From: Acidobacteriota bacterium
GTDB taxonomy: Bacteria; Acidobacteriota; Vicinamibacteria; Vicinamibacterales; CAVVIG01
Reading direction: 5' to 3'
NCBI GenBank assembly: GCA_018268955.1
Contig: JAFDVO010000005.1
Coordinates: 62,001-126,000 of the forward strand
DNA: 64,000 bases
The position numbers and the translations under genes were made by a program. The stretch's first letter is position 1; each line of letters begins with the position of its first letter. Of the stretch, positions 26,945 through 35,537 are shown one piece after another. The notes below the pieces were generated by a model. That model was not told where the DNA came from. It was given only the letters and a program-made list of their open reading frames with translations, and searched no databases.

Positions 26945-27265
26945 ATGTCCAAGCAGAAGACAGAGTTGATGTCTGTCCGGATCCTTCCGAATACGTCGAG
27001 CACGCCCGCTGGCAAGCTCGCCGACGCGGAGGTGATCTTCGAAGCCGGCGCCGGACCGTTCACCGGCATGAAGCTCGTCGGCTTCGCCATCTGGGAACGA
27101 CGTGCTGGAGGGCGCAACGTCACGTTCCCAGCCCGGCAGTACTCCGTCAATGGAGAACGTCGGAGCTTCGCGTTGCTGCGTCCCGCGAACGGGGACGTCA
27201 GCTCGCAGGAGGCGATCCGGGACGCCATCCTCGAGGCCTTCTCGGGCCTGGAGGCTGAGTCCTGA
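26945..27265 (+). CDS. SpoVG-like small protein, copy A
   Basis: Protein of 106 aa with a strong AGGAGG site 7 bp before its ATG. MSVRILPN, then KLVGFAIWER, then VTFPARQY resembles the SpoVG fold, a small nucleic-acid-binding protein (strand pattern plus a conserved fPsR-like segment). It is clearly paralogous to the gene at 30682 (shared LADAE and KLVGFAIWERR). These twins bracket the unknown accessory genes of the ICE. A DNA- or RNA-binding regulatory role is inferred. Confidence 0.6.
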   Translation: MSKQKTELMSVRILPNTSSTPAGKLADAEVIFEAGAGPFTGMKLVGFAIWERRAGGRNVTFPARQYSVNGERRSFALLRPANGDVSSQEAIRDAILEAFSGLEAES

Positions 27266-27425
27266 TCGAGTCTCGTGACACCCGGGCGGTCGGTCCTCGA
27301 CTCTCCGCCCGGACGTCACAGCGGCACACCACCCGGCGCCGGTCCGGCCCGGGTGGGGCCGCCTCTTCATACGGCGCAGAGTGAACCGAACGAGCGCGCG
27401 CCGTCAGGCGCGATGAGGGAATGCG

Positions 27426-28601
27426 ATGGACGCCGCGATGCCACACGCCAACCGTGCAGAGTCCGCTCTCCACGTCGTCCCGGCCGCCACGGACCCGCAG
27501 CGCACCCTCAAGGTGCGCGCCGAGTATCGGCTCGACGAGGCCGGCCGCAAGGCATCGCTGCTTCAGGGCGGCAACGGTCAGGCGCACCAGCGAGTGGTGC
27601 TCACGCTTCCGGGAACGCGGTTGCACCTAGTGCACGTCGCCAAGGACGGCACGGCTCGTCTGAAGCTGCGGCCCCAATTCCGCCTGAACGACGAACAGCG
27701 CATCGTGCTCATCGACGCGCGGCCATCGTTCGACCACGTGCCGACGACCGACGAGTTGCTGCAGGAGGCCGCGCGCAACCACGAACTGGAGCGCGGCTTC
27801 TTCGGGCAGAAGACCACCTCCCGTGTGGCCCGTCGCGAGGCATTCGGCCAACTCCTCGAGCAGACCGCCCGCGAGTTCCTGGCCGACGCGACACGTCGCG
27901 CCATCGTGCACCCCGCGCCGACGGCCCGAGTGTGCCAGCTCACCACGGCCCGCGGGCCGATCCACTTCTACGCCCATTCCGGGTCCACCATCGTCCGTCA
28001 GGTGCCGCTCGAGGCGTTTCGTCGATTTCAGAACGACTTGCGAATCCGCCGGGGGCAGGCGGGCCTGCAGCGTGACCACGACATGGCCATCGACGCCGAG
28101 CGCCGCCGCATGATGGAGGAGTGGGTGGCCGCGCACGGCACGCCAGAACAGCGCGAGCGGTTCGCCGCCGGTGCGTTCCCGAAGTCTGAGTGGGTGGCCG
28201 CGGTCACGGACGCCACGTTCGCACCGCTCTCGGCCATTCCGACGTACGACTCGGACGGCGCGCGCACCCTGCAGGCGTTCCTCCGCCAGCTGCCCGCGCA
28301 TTCGGCCGTCGTCGTGACGCACGGCGACTACCGCGTGGTGACCAAGCCGCTGACGACGGCCAGCCAGGTGCAGTGGGAATGGATGCAGTGGGTGCGCCGA
28401 ATCCTCCCTGGCGCCAACGTCCATCTCCGTATGCGCGAGCTGATCTGGAACGGCGACGCCAAGGCCCCTCGGCATCGCACCACCACTCTGCTCGTGACGA
28501 CGAGCGCCGGCACGCTCAACGTCCGGCGCGAATTCGCGGTTCCCGAGGCTGCTCCGCTCGTGACGGAGCGAACGAAGGAGGACCTCTTCGCAACTGCGTA
28601 G
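27426..28601 (+). CDS. ICE accessory protein of unknown function
   Basis: Protein of 391 aa, Arg- and Ala-rich, no signal peptide or membrane helix. It starts at the ATG preceded by GAGGGAA. I see no named catalytic motif; the C-terminal region (SAVVVTHGDYRVVTKPL) suggests an alpha/beta domain. It sits in the ICE block of DUF932 and SpoVG-like genes, so a role in element maintenance or replication is possible. The 160-bp spacer before it includes a GC-rich inverted repeat near 27330-27360. Confidence 0.6.
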   Translation: MDAAMPHANRAESALHVVPAATDPQRTLKVRAEYRLDEAGRKASLLQGGNGQAHQRVVLTLPGTRLHLVHVAKDGTARLKLRPQFRLNDEQRIVLIDARPSFDHVPTTDELLQEAARNHELERGFFGQKTTSRVARREAFGQLLEQTAREFLADATRRAIVHPAPTARVCQLTTARGPIHFYAHSGSTIVRQVPLEAFRRFQNDLRIRRGQAGLQRDHDMAIDAERRRMMEEWVAAHGTPEQRERFAAGAFPKSEWVAAVTDATFAPLSAIPTYDSDGARTLQAFLRQLPAHSAVVVTHGDYRVVTKPLTTASQVQWEWMQWVRRILPGANVHLRMRELIWNGDAKAPRHRTTTLLVTTSAGTLNVRREFAVPEAAPLVTERTKEDLFATA

Positions 28602-28618
28602 GCGAGCCCCCACTCGCC

Positions 28619-28724
28619 TGAGTGCTCCCGCCGTGGCCATCCCGGCCACTCCTCCATGCCCGCTTCGCGGCATGGAGCGCTACCTCCCTCGGTCGCCCAT
28701 CGGGCATCAGAAAAGGAGCACTCA
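28619..28724 (+). promoter_or_regulatory. Folded leader masking the DUF932 ribosome site
   Basis: Outer arms TGAGTGCTCC (28619-28628) and GGAGCACTCA (28715-28724) are perfect complements. They enclose three smaller hairpins: TGGCC/GGCCA (28634-28648), CTCCATGCC/GGCATGGAG (28652-28677) and GCCC/GGGC (28695-28705). The right outer arm contains the GGAG ribosome site 9 bp before the DUF932 ATG, so folding would hide it. Translation control by a protein or by RNA refolding is inferred. Confidence 0.45.
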
Positions 28725-28727
28725 ACC

Positions 28728-29840
28728 ATGAACGGTCAACGTGTATCGACAGTCAACGCGTATACCGCCCATAGGGAATGGGCCAGGCGGCCACCCGACG
28801 AGCGCTACGCGAGCGTGCAACAGCTCTTCGACGCGGCCTGTGCCAGGCGCAGTCGCACCGAAGAGCGGATCACCGAAACCGTGAAACTGCATGTGCGTGC
28901 CGAGGACTCCGACACGCTCGTTCTCGACGAACGGGTGGGCGACGGAGACAGCTCGGACCTGACGCACTGGAGCTTCGAGCAGCTCGCCGGCATCGCCGGC
29001 GCGCCGCCGAACTACCTCCGAACGCTGCCCGCGACGATCGCGGCCGACGCGATCAACTTCGGGCTGCAGCGGTGCCATCGCGGCGAGCAACAGCTCTACG
29101 CGGATGCCACCGACCCGTGGACGCTCCACGCGATCACCTCTCCGAGGTACGCGCGCGTCCACCACGACGAGCTGGCCGGGCGCGTGCTCCATCTGATGGA
29201 CGCACATCCGTCCTGGCACCTACCGCTCGGATACAAGGACGGCGTATTCGGTGCCGAACGCGTGCCGTCCGGCGCCTACCTGGGAGACCGAGACATGTTC
29301 CTGTTCCTGGTGGACGGCAATCGTGATCTCGACGACCCGACCGACGCGTCGCATGCCGGTCTGTTCCGCGGGTTCATGCTCCGGAACAGCGACGTCGGTG
29401 CCGCCGCCTTGACCCTGGATGTGTTCCTCTTCCGCGCCGTGTGCGGGAATCACATCATCTGGGGGTTCCGCCACATCGCCAGGCTGCGGCGGCGGCATGT
29501 GGGTGCGTCGATTCACGAGGCCTGGACGACGTCGCTCGACGCCGTCAGCACGATGCTCGACGCGACGCTCGCGGATGACCGGGCGATCCTCCTGAGGGCC
29601 ACGACCCAGGAGCTCGGCCCGTCCCGCGAGAAGGTGCTCGAGACCGCCATGCAGCGACTGGACCTGTCGCAGAAGCAGGCGTCCGAGGCCTACGGACTGG
29701 CAGAACAGCACGAGCCGAACCCGCGGACTGTCTGGGGCTACGTGCAGGGGCTGACGAGACTCAGCCAGCGCACTCCCTGGCAGGACGCGCGGTTCGCACT
29801 CGACCGTGCAGCCAGCCGACTGCTCAGCACGGTGCAGTGA
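28728..29840 (+). CDS. DUF932 family protein
   Basis: Protein of 370 aa matching the DUF932 pattern seen on plasmids, phages and ICEs: a central LDVFLFRAVCGNHIIWG segment and a following RHIARLRRRHVG, then a helical C-terminus. The ATG at 28728 follows GGAGCACTCAACC. Function is not established for the family; it often lies near replication genes. Here it lies in the ICE accessory block, upstream of a strong hairpin. Confidence 0.7.
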   Translation: MNGQRVSTVNAYTAHREWARRPPDERYASVQQLFDAACARRSRTEERITETVKLHVRAEDSDTLVLDERVGDGDSSDLTHWSFEQLAGIAGAPPNYLRTLPATIAADAINFGLQRCHRGEQQLYADATDPWTLHAITSPRYARVHHDELAGRVLHLMDAHPSWHLPLGYKDGVFGAERVPSGAYLGDRDMFLFLVDGNRDLDDPTDASHAGLFRGFMLRNSDVGAAALTLDVFLFRAVCGNHIIWGFRHIARLRRRHVGASIHEAWTTSLDAVSTMLDATLADDRAILLRATTQELGPSREKVLETAMQRLDLSQKQASEAYGLAEQHEPNPRTVWGYVQGLTRLSQRTPWQDARFALDRAASRLLSTVQ

Positions 29841-29853
29841 CCTGGTGATGACC

Positions 29854-29879
29854 GCCGTGGGGACTTCGGTCCCCACGGC
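29854..29879 (+). terminator. UUCG-loop hairpin after DUF932, terminator-like
   Basis: Perfect 11-bp stem GCCGTGGGGAC/GTCCCCACGGC closed by a TTCG tetraloop, 14 bp after the DUF932 stop. The stem is strong, but the following CTCTTGAAG is not a good T-run, so it may stabilise the mRNA 3' end or act only partly as a terminator. Confidence 0.5.
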
Positions 29880-29880
29880 C

Positions 29881-30282
29881 TCTTGAAGCGCGGCGAAGGC
29901 CAGCGGCCTTCACGCGCACCCGCCCGCGACTTCGGTCGCGTACGCGGCAGCCTCCGCTCGACGAGCCCAGGCGCTCAACGGAGGTGTGCGGTGCGCGATC
30001 GCTCCACGACCACTCGGAATCACAACTCTCCCCCGCGCGCCTGCGGTCGCGCGCGTCGGGGAGACGTGTGTCCACGCGTGCACTCAACGCCCCGATGTCG
30101 CTCGGCCATCACGCGTGGCGATTGTCGGGCGCCCTTCGACACCGTCAAGCCTCTTCGCTTCGCTCCGACCCTTCGGGCTGGCGGGCTTGACGGCGTCTCA
30201 CGGGCGCCTCGGGACGGCACTTACGTGATGGCTGGCACGCACTGAGCGACGACATGCCTTCACGAATGGAAAGGAGCAGTCC
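29881..30282. repeat. 402-bp hairpin-rich spacer without a gene
   Basis: No credible coding region. Hairpins seen: GAAGGCC/GGCCTTC (29895-29911), CGCGAC-TTCG-GTCGCG (29925-29940), CGCGCGC/GCGCGCG (30034-30055) and CCGTCAAGCC/GGCTTGACGG (30142-30151 with 30184-30193). The density of stems in an ICE spacer suggests an origin for single-strand replication, a transfer site or a structured RNA. A GGAAAGGAG ribosome site for the next gene lies at its end. Confidence 0.5.
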
Positions 30283-30657
30283 ATGGATCGACAGACACGA
30301 ACACCGTGCATCGAGGTGGCGATCGGGCGCGAGTCGCGGCTCTATCACGCCTTCGTCACCACGGCGCCAGCGAAGCTGGACGCACCAGCGACGCTCACGC
30401 TCTATGAGGCACCGCTGTCGGACGTCTCGGGGATGGCGGCCGACCCGGTCGCCCTCGACACCGTGCGGGCTCGCGAGGCCGCGCGGCTGGTCCTCGTGAA
30501 CAGCAGCGAGCTTGCCTGGCAGCGCGCGCGATACCGACAGGCGAAGCATCTCTTCACCCCGGCCGACCCGGTGCTGGTCGGCCTCAACACCCTGCAGCAC
30601 TGGCTGTGGAGCCGCATCGGTGCCCCACAGCTCGAGCCCGAACTCGCCCACGCCTAG
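30283..30657 (+). CDS. Small ICE protein of unknown function
   Basis: Protein of 124 aa with a good AAAGGAG ribosome site before its ATG. It is soluble, with no motif I recognise (CIEVAIGRESRLYHAFVTT near the start, then helical). It is followed after 24 bp by SpoVG-like copy B, so the two are probably co-transcribed. Confidence 0.55.
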   Translation: MDRQTRTPCIEVAIGRESRLYHAFVTTAPAKLDAPATLTLYEAPLSDVSGMAADPVALDTVRAREAARLVLVNSSELAWQRARYRQAKHLFTPADPVLVGLNTLQHWLWSRIGAPQLEPELAHA

Positions 30658-30681
30658 CAACCACAAACCAGGAGAACTGTC

Positions 30682-30993
30682 ATGAGCATCGACGTCAGGA
30701 TTCTGTTGAACGAGCAGGGCAGACCGGCCGGCAAGCTGGCGGACGCGGAGATTCACTTCACCGCTGGCGAGCTCGCGGGGCTGAAGCTGGTGGGCTTCGC
30801 CATCTGGGAACGCCGCGACGGCTCGGGCCGCAGCGTCTCTTTCCCGTCCCGCCAGTTCATCGTCCACGGCGACCGCAAGAACTTCGCGCTGCTCAGGGCC
30901 ATCGACGACCCCAACGCCCAGAACCACATCCGCCGCCTGCTGCTGCATGCCTACGAGACCCACGTGCACGAAGGCGTCGGCGCCGCGTCGTGA
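30682..30993 (+). CDS. SpoVG-like small protein, copy B
   Basis: Protein of 103 aa, paralogous to the gene at 26945: same order of MSIDVRIL, KLADAEIHF, KLVGFAIWERR and VSFPSRQF. CAGGAGAA precedes the ATG. Two diverged copies on one element suggest a heteromer or different targets. SpoVG proteins bind DNA and RNA in other bacteria; function here is inferred only from fold resemblance. Confidence 0.6.
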   Translation: MSIDVRILLNEQGRPAGKLADAEIHFTAGELAGLKLVGFAIWERRDGSGRSVSFPSRQFIVHGDRKNFALLRAIDDPNAQNHIRRLLLHAYETHVHEGVGAAS

Positions 30994-31063
30994 CAGACGA
31001 CAGCTCGAGATCCCGGTGCCGCTCCAGGTGGGCGGCATCGGACCGCACAGGAGGAGAACAGCC

Positions 31064-31357
31064 ATGTTGACTAACGAAACACTTACCCACGACACCGAGA
31101 CCACCACCGACGGGGCGCCGACTGAGAAGCCGCGGCTGCTGAGCATGCGACAGGCTGCCGCCTATCTCGGCTGCAGCTTCTGGACGGCGCGCGACTACAT
31201 CATCCAGGGGCTGATTCCGTCCGTGGACATGCCCCCTCTGGCGCCGCGGCCAGGCAGTCGGCGGCGGAAGACCCTCCGTCGCGTGCTGATCGACCGCGCC
31301 GACCTGGACGCCTTCATCGCGTCCCGGCGGCGGCGAGCGCCGGGGCCGATCGACTGA
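31064..31357 (+). CDS. Excisionase-like helix-turn-helix protein
   Basis: Protein of 97 aa. Residues 25-90 (LLSMRQAAAYLGCSFWTARDYIIQG, then RRVLIDRADLDAFIASR) match the MerR-like excisionase/HTH_17 fold: recognition helix followed by a wing. The ATG at 31064 follows AGGAGGAGAA. It lies 161 bp upstream of the integrase, in the same direction, as Xis genes usually do. It probably directs excision of the ICE. Confidence 0.7.
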   Translation: MLTNETLTHDTETTTDGAPTEKPRLLSMRQAAAYLGCSFWTARDYIIQGLIPSVDMPPLAPRPGSRRRKTLRRVLIDRADLDAFIASRRRRAPGPID

Positions 31358-31518
31358 AGGCCCTCTGCCCACTGGTGCGGCACGCGCGACGGCATTACCA
31401 TAGACTCCTCATCCCACCGCCGGCCCGCCGGCGCCATTCCAGGCGTCGAGTTGGCCCCTCCAAGCCCAGTCCAACCCCGTTTTCGTTAGACCTCTGTTCG
31501 ATTCCTGAGGAGGAGTCT

Positions 31519-32664
31519 GTGGGCAGCGTCTATCTACGCCAGGGATCCAAGAAGTACTGGATCAAGTACGTGCAGCACGGCCGGGTGATCCGTGAGAGCA
31601 CGGAATCCAAGAACATCGCCGACGCGCGTCGCATGCTGAAGACGCGCGAAGGCGATGTCGTGCGGGGCATTCCGATCGATCCAGAGATCGGCCGCATCAC
31701 GTTCGAGGAAGCCGCGGCCGACCTGCTGAACGACTACGCCATGAACAACAAGAAGACCCACGACGATGCGCGACGGCGGATCCGGAAGCATCTGGAGCCG
31801 TACTTCGGCAACCGCCGGATGATCGCCATCACGACGGCGGATCTCCGCGCCTACGTCGCCAAGCGGCAGGCCGAGGGGTTCGCTTTGCCGCAACGCAAGA
31901 AGGGCAAGAACGCCGTCCCGCCCGACACGCCCGAGCGGAAGCGCGCCGTGTCGCCGGCCGAGATCAACCGCGAGTTGACCGTGCTGAAGCGGATGTTCAG
32001 CCTGGCCGTGCAGGCTGGGAAGCTGACGCACAAGCCGCACTTCCCGATGCTGCGGGAGAACAACGTCCGCGCCGGGTTCCTCGAGCACGAGCACTACCTG
32101 GGGATGCTGAAGCACCTGCCGCCCTGCATGCGCCCGGTCGTCACCTTCGCCTACGTCACCGGCTGGCGCATCAACAGCGAGGTGCTGCCGATGGAGTGGC
32201 GGCAGGTGGACCTCAAGGCCGGCGAGGTGCGGCTGGATCCTGGGACGACCAAGAACCTCGAGGGCCGGGTGTTCTACGTGACGCCGGAGCTCCGGAAGCT
32301 ACTCGACGACCAGCGGAAGGCGGCGAAGCGGATCCAGCGCGAGAAGGGGATGATCGTCCAGCACGTCTTCTTCCATGACGGACGAACCCAGGCAGGCGAG
32401 CCGGCGTACGAGACCGGGCAGCGGATCTCGCCGAGCGGGTTCTACCACGCCTGGTGCCGGGCCAGGGTCGCCGCCGGCCGGCCGGGCAGCATCCCGCACG
32501 ATCTCCGCCGAACGGCCGTCCGGAACATGGTTCGGGCAGGCGTCCCGGAGCGAGTGGCGATGAAGCTGTCGGGGCACAAGACCCGAAGCGTGTTCGACCG
32601 GTACAACATCGTCAGCGATGGCGATCTTCGCGAAGCCTCACGACGTCTCGCGACGCGCAACTGA
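31519..32664 (+). CDS. int: Tyrosine recombinase (ICE integrase)
   Basis: Protein of 381 aa with an Arm-DNA-binding start (GSVYLRQGSKKYWIKYVQHG), a SAM-like core-binding domain and a catalytic domain with Arg217 (TGWRINSE), HxxR at His327-Arg330 (HDLRRTAV), His353 (SGHKT) and nucleophile Tyr362 (FDRYNIV). GTG 31519 is chosen: GAGGAGGA is 4 bp upstream and the protein begins where relatives do. It inserts and excises the element, commonly at tRNA genes. All catalytic residues are present. Confidence 0.9.
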   Translation: MGSVYLRQGSKKYWIKYVQHGRVIRESTESKNIADARRMLKTREGDVVRGIPIDPEIGRITFEEAAADLLNDYAMNNKKTHDDARRRIRKHLEPYFGNRRMIAITTADLRAYVAKRQAEGFALPQRKKGKNAVPPDTPERKRAVSPAEINRELTVLKRMFSLAVQAGKLTHKPHFPMLRENNVRAGFLEHEHYLGMLKHLPPCMRPVVTFAYVTGWRINSEVLPMEWRQVDLKAGEVRLDPGTTKNLEGRVFYVTPELRKLLDDQRKAAKRIQREKGMIVQHVFFHDGRTQAGEPAYETGQRISPSGFYHAWCRARVAAGRPGSIPHDLRRTAVRNMVRAGVPERVAMKLSGHKTRSVFDRYNIVSDGDLREASRRLATRN

Positions 32665-32677
32665 ACCCTCATCGCAC

Positions 32678-32712
32678 GCTCGGGACAGCCGGCTTGCGAG
32701 CTCGTCCCGAGC
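32678..32712. terminator. Inverted repeat between convergent int and glycosyltransferase genes
   Basis: Perfect 9-bp arms GCTCGGGAC (32678-32686) and GTCCCGAGC (32704-32712) around a 17-bp loop, in the 53-bp gap between two convergent genes. Fits a shared terminator for both strands, though T-runs are weak. A recombination site is a less likely reading. Confidence 0.4.
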
Positions 32713-32717
32713 AGCCG

Positions 32718-33842
32718 CTACTTCGTTCGACGAGATGTCGTTGCATCCTCGCACACTTCGCGGAACCTCCGTCCGACAGCGCTCCAAGTCCATGCTCTCG
32801 TGCGCGAGTAAGTATCGCGAGTCACATCCGGATAGCTCGGCGAATCGAGCAGCGCCTCAATCGACCGTGCCAGAGCCAGGACCCCGAAGTCTTCGGCAAG
32901 TTGGATCGGCAGTCCCTCGCCTCTCCTGTCCTTGGCGTATTCAAACGGTGTGCAGATGGCGGGTCGGCCGCCGGCCAGAACCAGAGGGACAGTCCCGCTC
33001 GACGACTGTGAAGGATCTTGATACGCAAAGACCCCAGCGTGGCTCGCTTGTATCGTAGCGATCTGATCCTCGAGAGTGAGATACCAAGTGTCAAATCGAA
33101 CCACATCAGCGAGGCCAAGGATCTGAACGAGTTCTTGAAGATGCTCGCGATAGCTCTCTTGGCCGTCGAACTGTTTCTGCGGCTCACCCGCAATCGTGTA
33201 GTGCAACCGTCGGCCACGCTTGATGAGCCAATACAGGGCCAGCAGGACGGTCTCGAATCCCTTCGACTCCCGAAAGAAGCCTGGCGTCACGAGCCGGCAC
33301 GGCCGATCGGCGTCGCCGCTATTCCAGGACTCCGGAGGTGGATGAAAGGGCACATCGGGCACCCCATGAGGGATGACGACCAACTTGTCGGTGGGCTCGC
33401 CCAGAAGTGCTTCTACGGATGCCTTTGCCATTGGCGTGAGGACGACGACGCGCTCGCTCTTCGCGGCGAGACGTAGAAGGATCTCCTCCTGAACAGGGTT
33501 GCGAACGTTCGGTCCGAAAGTTGTGTGCAGCACCGCGACAACCGGCTTCGACAGCTGACTCAGGAATGCGTGAATGTGCTCGCCATCCCTGCCTCCCCAA
33601 ATCCCGAACTCGTGCTGAAGGCACACCACATCGCAGTCGCTGGCGGAGATCAGTGAACCCAGCCGAGCCAGTTCGTCGGGTGATCGAACGTTTGCGCTCG
33701 CAGCCGCGTCCGCAGCAGCACCGTGGCCATAGTGAAGCGAGTACTTGCTGTGAATCCCTGGGGTAGCGGCAATCGTGTCGGTTGCAAAGGATGCGATTCC
33801 ACAACGCAGAGGCGGAAACGTTGATACATGGGCGAAGTTCAT
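32718..33842 (-). CDS. Family-4-type glycosyltransferase
   Basis: Protein of 374 aa with a GT-B fold look: N-terminus MNFAHVSTFPPLRCGIASFATD, middle LVVIPHGVPDVPF, and the C-terminal donor domain with GFFRESKGFETVLLAL, LHYTIAGEP and SSSGTVPLVLAGGRPAICT (the usual E-x7-E region is altered here). It probably transfers a sugar to surface glycans. It points away from the ubiquitin-like cluster, with an unknown gene upstream. Confidence 0.75.
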   Translation of the reverse strand: MNFAHVSTFPPLRCGIASFATDTIAATPGIHSKYSLHYGHGAAADAAASANVRSPDELARLGSLISASDCDVVCLQHEFGIWGGRDGEHIHAFLSQLSKPVVAVLHTTFGPNVRNPVQEEILLRLAAKSERVVVLTPMAKASVEALLGEPTDKLVVIPHGVPDVPFHPPPESWNSGDADRPCRLVTPGFFRESKGFETVLLALYWLIKRGRRLHYTIAGEPQKQFDGQESYREHLQELVQILGLADVVRFDTWYLTLEDQIATIQASHAGVFAYQDPSQSSSGTVPLVLAGGRPAICTPFEYAKDRRGEGLPIQLAEDFGVLALARSIEALLDSPSYPDVTRDTYSRTRAWTWSAVGRRFREVCEDATTSRRTK

Positions 33843-33866
33843 GGCTGGTCCGGTTGCACGGAGGCT

Positions 33867-34766
33867 CTAGTCGAGGCCGGCGGTCGATCCCAATGGCGGC
33901 GTTGTGCCGATCGAAAGATCCCTGACTTCCAGGTCGAACTCGCTGCCGTCGCCCCAAGCCATCAGCGCCAGACGCCCGCACACCTCCGGAGTGACTTGGA
34001 TCGAGAGAGCGCAGCTGTCATTGAGCTGAAAGACAGCTCGGTAATCCAAATCAACGCTCAGTGCCAGCGAGAGTTCAAGTGCTGCGTCGGCCGACATCAT
34101 GACTCGGTCCGGCTCGAGCCGAACGCCGTTCACGTAGTACGTGAAAAAAATGTCACTTGATGAGATTCCGTGTCGGTTGAAGTCGTTGCGGCCGACGTGG
34201 ACCAAGAGCTCGGCGCCTTGAGACGGGATCGATGCGTCGCCGAACATCCTCCCGTGAGCCGACAGCAGCTTGAAGCCAAATCGGAAATACGCTGCGTCGG
34301 TGGAAATAGAGCATCGAATCGACTGAAGTCTCCCAGGGGCGATACGAAACTGCCGAAAGTCGGCCCACTGGCCATTCACTCGCGCTGCCCGCGACGTCAA
34401 CCTGAATCTCGACTCGGTCGGCAAAAGAGCTCCTTCGAGCGCTGTCGGCCGATGTCCAGTTCCGCCAGGTCCAGGCTGGACGGTCGTCATGTCCAAGAGT
34501 TCCGCCAGCAACTGCTGGTACATCCGCGGAAGGGATCCGCCTGCAAAGAACCGAGCGAATGCGCCCTTCACGGTGTCCGGATCGGTCGGCCTCGTGAATC
34601 TAGCGAAGCGTCGCTCGTGGGTAGCTGCGAAGACGGTACTGTAGAACGCCGCCAGCGAGCCGAACCTATCCTGTATCGTCCCCTTGATTCCTTCGATGCG
34701 CGATCGCGGCAGGCGGGCGGCCGGCCGCCTGCCCTTGGGCCGGCTCTCTCGTTCCGTCTTCGACAT
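33867..34766 (-). CDS. Protein of unknown function upstream of glycosyltransferase
   Basis: Protein of 299 aa: a basic start (RPKGRRPAARLPRSR), a helical segment (about 25-90) and a beta-rich C-terminal half. I do not recognise it. It is 24 bp upstream of the glycosyltransferase on the same strand, so one transcript is likely. Upstream sequence (34780-34830) holds short repeats of GTAGCAA on the minus strand, possibly a regulator site. It could be a surface-modification protein or a carbohydrate-binding partner. Confidence 0.5.
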   Translation of the reverse strand: MSKTERESRPKGRRPAARLPRSRIEGIKGTIQDRFGSLAAFYSTVFAATHERRFARFTRPTDPDTVKGAFARFFAGGSLPRMYQQLLAELLDMTTVQPGPGGTGHRPTALEGALLPTESRFRLTSRAARVNGQWADFRQFRIAPGRLQSIRCSISTDAAYFRFGFKLLSAHGRMFGDASIPSQGAELLVHVGRNDFNRHGISSSDIFFTYYVNGVRLEPDRVMMSADAALELSLALSVDLDYRAVFQLNDSCALSIQVTPEVCGRLALMAWGDGSEFDLEVRDLSIGTTPPLGSTAGLD

Positions 34767-34903
34767 CGCAGTGAATTCTTGCTACTTGTTGCTACCTGGC
34801 GCAATGGATTTTTGCCATTTGTTGCGTCTTCTCGGGCCGCCAGCGAGATGGGCATCATGGATGTCGTGGCCGCATTCGCGACCACTCGGAGAAGGAGGGC
34901 GGT

Positions 34904-35104
34904 ATGTCGGGCGAGAGAGAGAAGGTGGTTCACGTGTCCACCCGGGAAGAGTCTGGCGGAATCACTGCCACGGTGACGACTGATGCCGGCAACGTCTACA
35001 CCGGCCGTTCGTACCCGGATTATCCGATCGCGGGCTTGGGCTTGATCAAGAACGAGGCAAGCGAGGACAAGGCGGTTCGGGACGCCACGCGCAAGATCAA
35101 GTAG
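34904..35104 (+). CDS. 66-aa protein of unknown function
   Basis: Protein of 66 aa, beta-rich in look (KVVHVSTREESGGITATVTT, then NVYTGRSYPDYP) with a charged tail. A GGAGAAGGAGG site lies before the ATG and a hairpin terminator follows the stop, so it is a compact single gene. It has no C-terminal Gly-Gly. It is the first plus-strand gene before the E1/E2/JAB cluster. Confidence 0.55.
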   Translation: MSGEREKVVHVSTREESGGITATVTTDAGNVYTGRSYPDYPIAGLGLIKNEASEDKAVRDATRKIK

Positions 35105-35129
35105 CGGCGACCATCGATACGGGATACGC

Positions 35130-35165
35130 CAGGGTGGTCTCTCGCAGGGGCCACCCTGCTTTGAT
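35130..35165 (+). terminator. Rho-independent-type terminator after 66-aa gene
   Basis: Stem CAGGGTGG (35130-35137) and CCACCCTG (35151-35158) with a 13-base loop, followed by CTTTG. Lies 25 bp after the stop at 35104. Confidence 0.5.
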
Positions 35166-35537
35166 GCGACCGAGGCTCAGATCCGCGGGCCAGGAGTGCG
35201 AGTACCGCATCGCAGGGCGTTGTGGCTGACAACTGGTCACATCTTCAGGTAGTTGCCGCGACCAGCGCAAAGCCCCTCCGCCCGCCTTGGAGGCTTACGG
35301 CACAGCGAGTTTGGTACGTTCGGGAGCCCGTGGCGCAGGCGGCGAACACGACCGAGTCCCGGCGGCACATTTTCCTGGCGTCAAAACCGTCGCCCGGAAT
35401 AATGTTCAGCTTCCGCTCGGCCGAACGGTGGCCGGGCCGCTTCAACAGGTGGAACCCGCGAGCGGCCCTGCCCCCGCAGGTTGGGGAGCGATAGCCGAGA
35501 GCTCTCTACGTGTCATTGCCAATCAGAGGGGGAAGTG
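35166..35537. other. 372-bp spacer before the 117-aa gene
   Basis: I see no well-supported gene here. A GTG-started frame at 35222-35494 (90 aa) has no ribosome site or recognisable composition and is not called. The end carries the GGGGGAAG ribosome site for the gene at 35538. The spacer probably contains the promoter for the ubiquitin-like cluster, but no clear consensus is visible. Confidence 0.4.
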
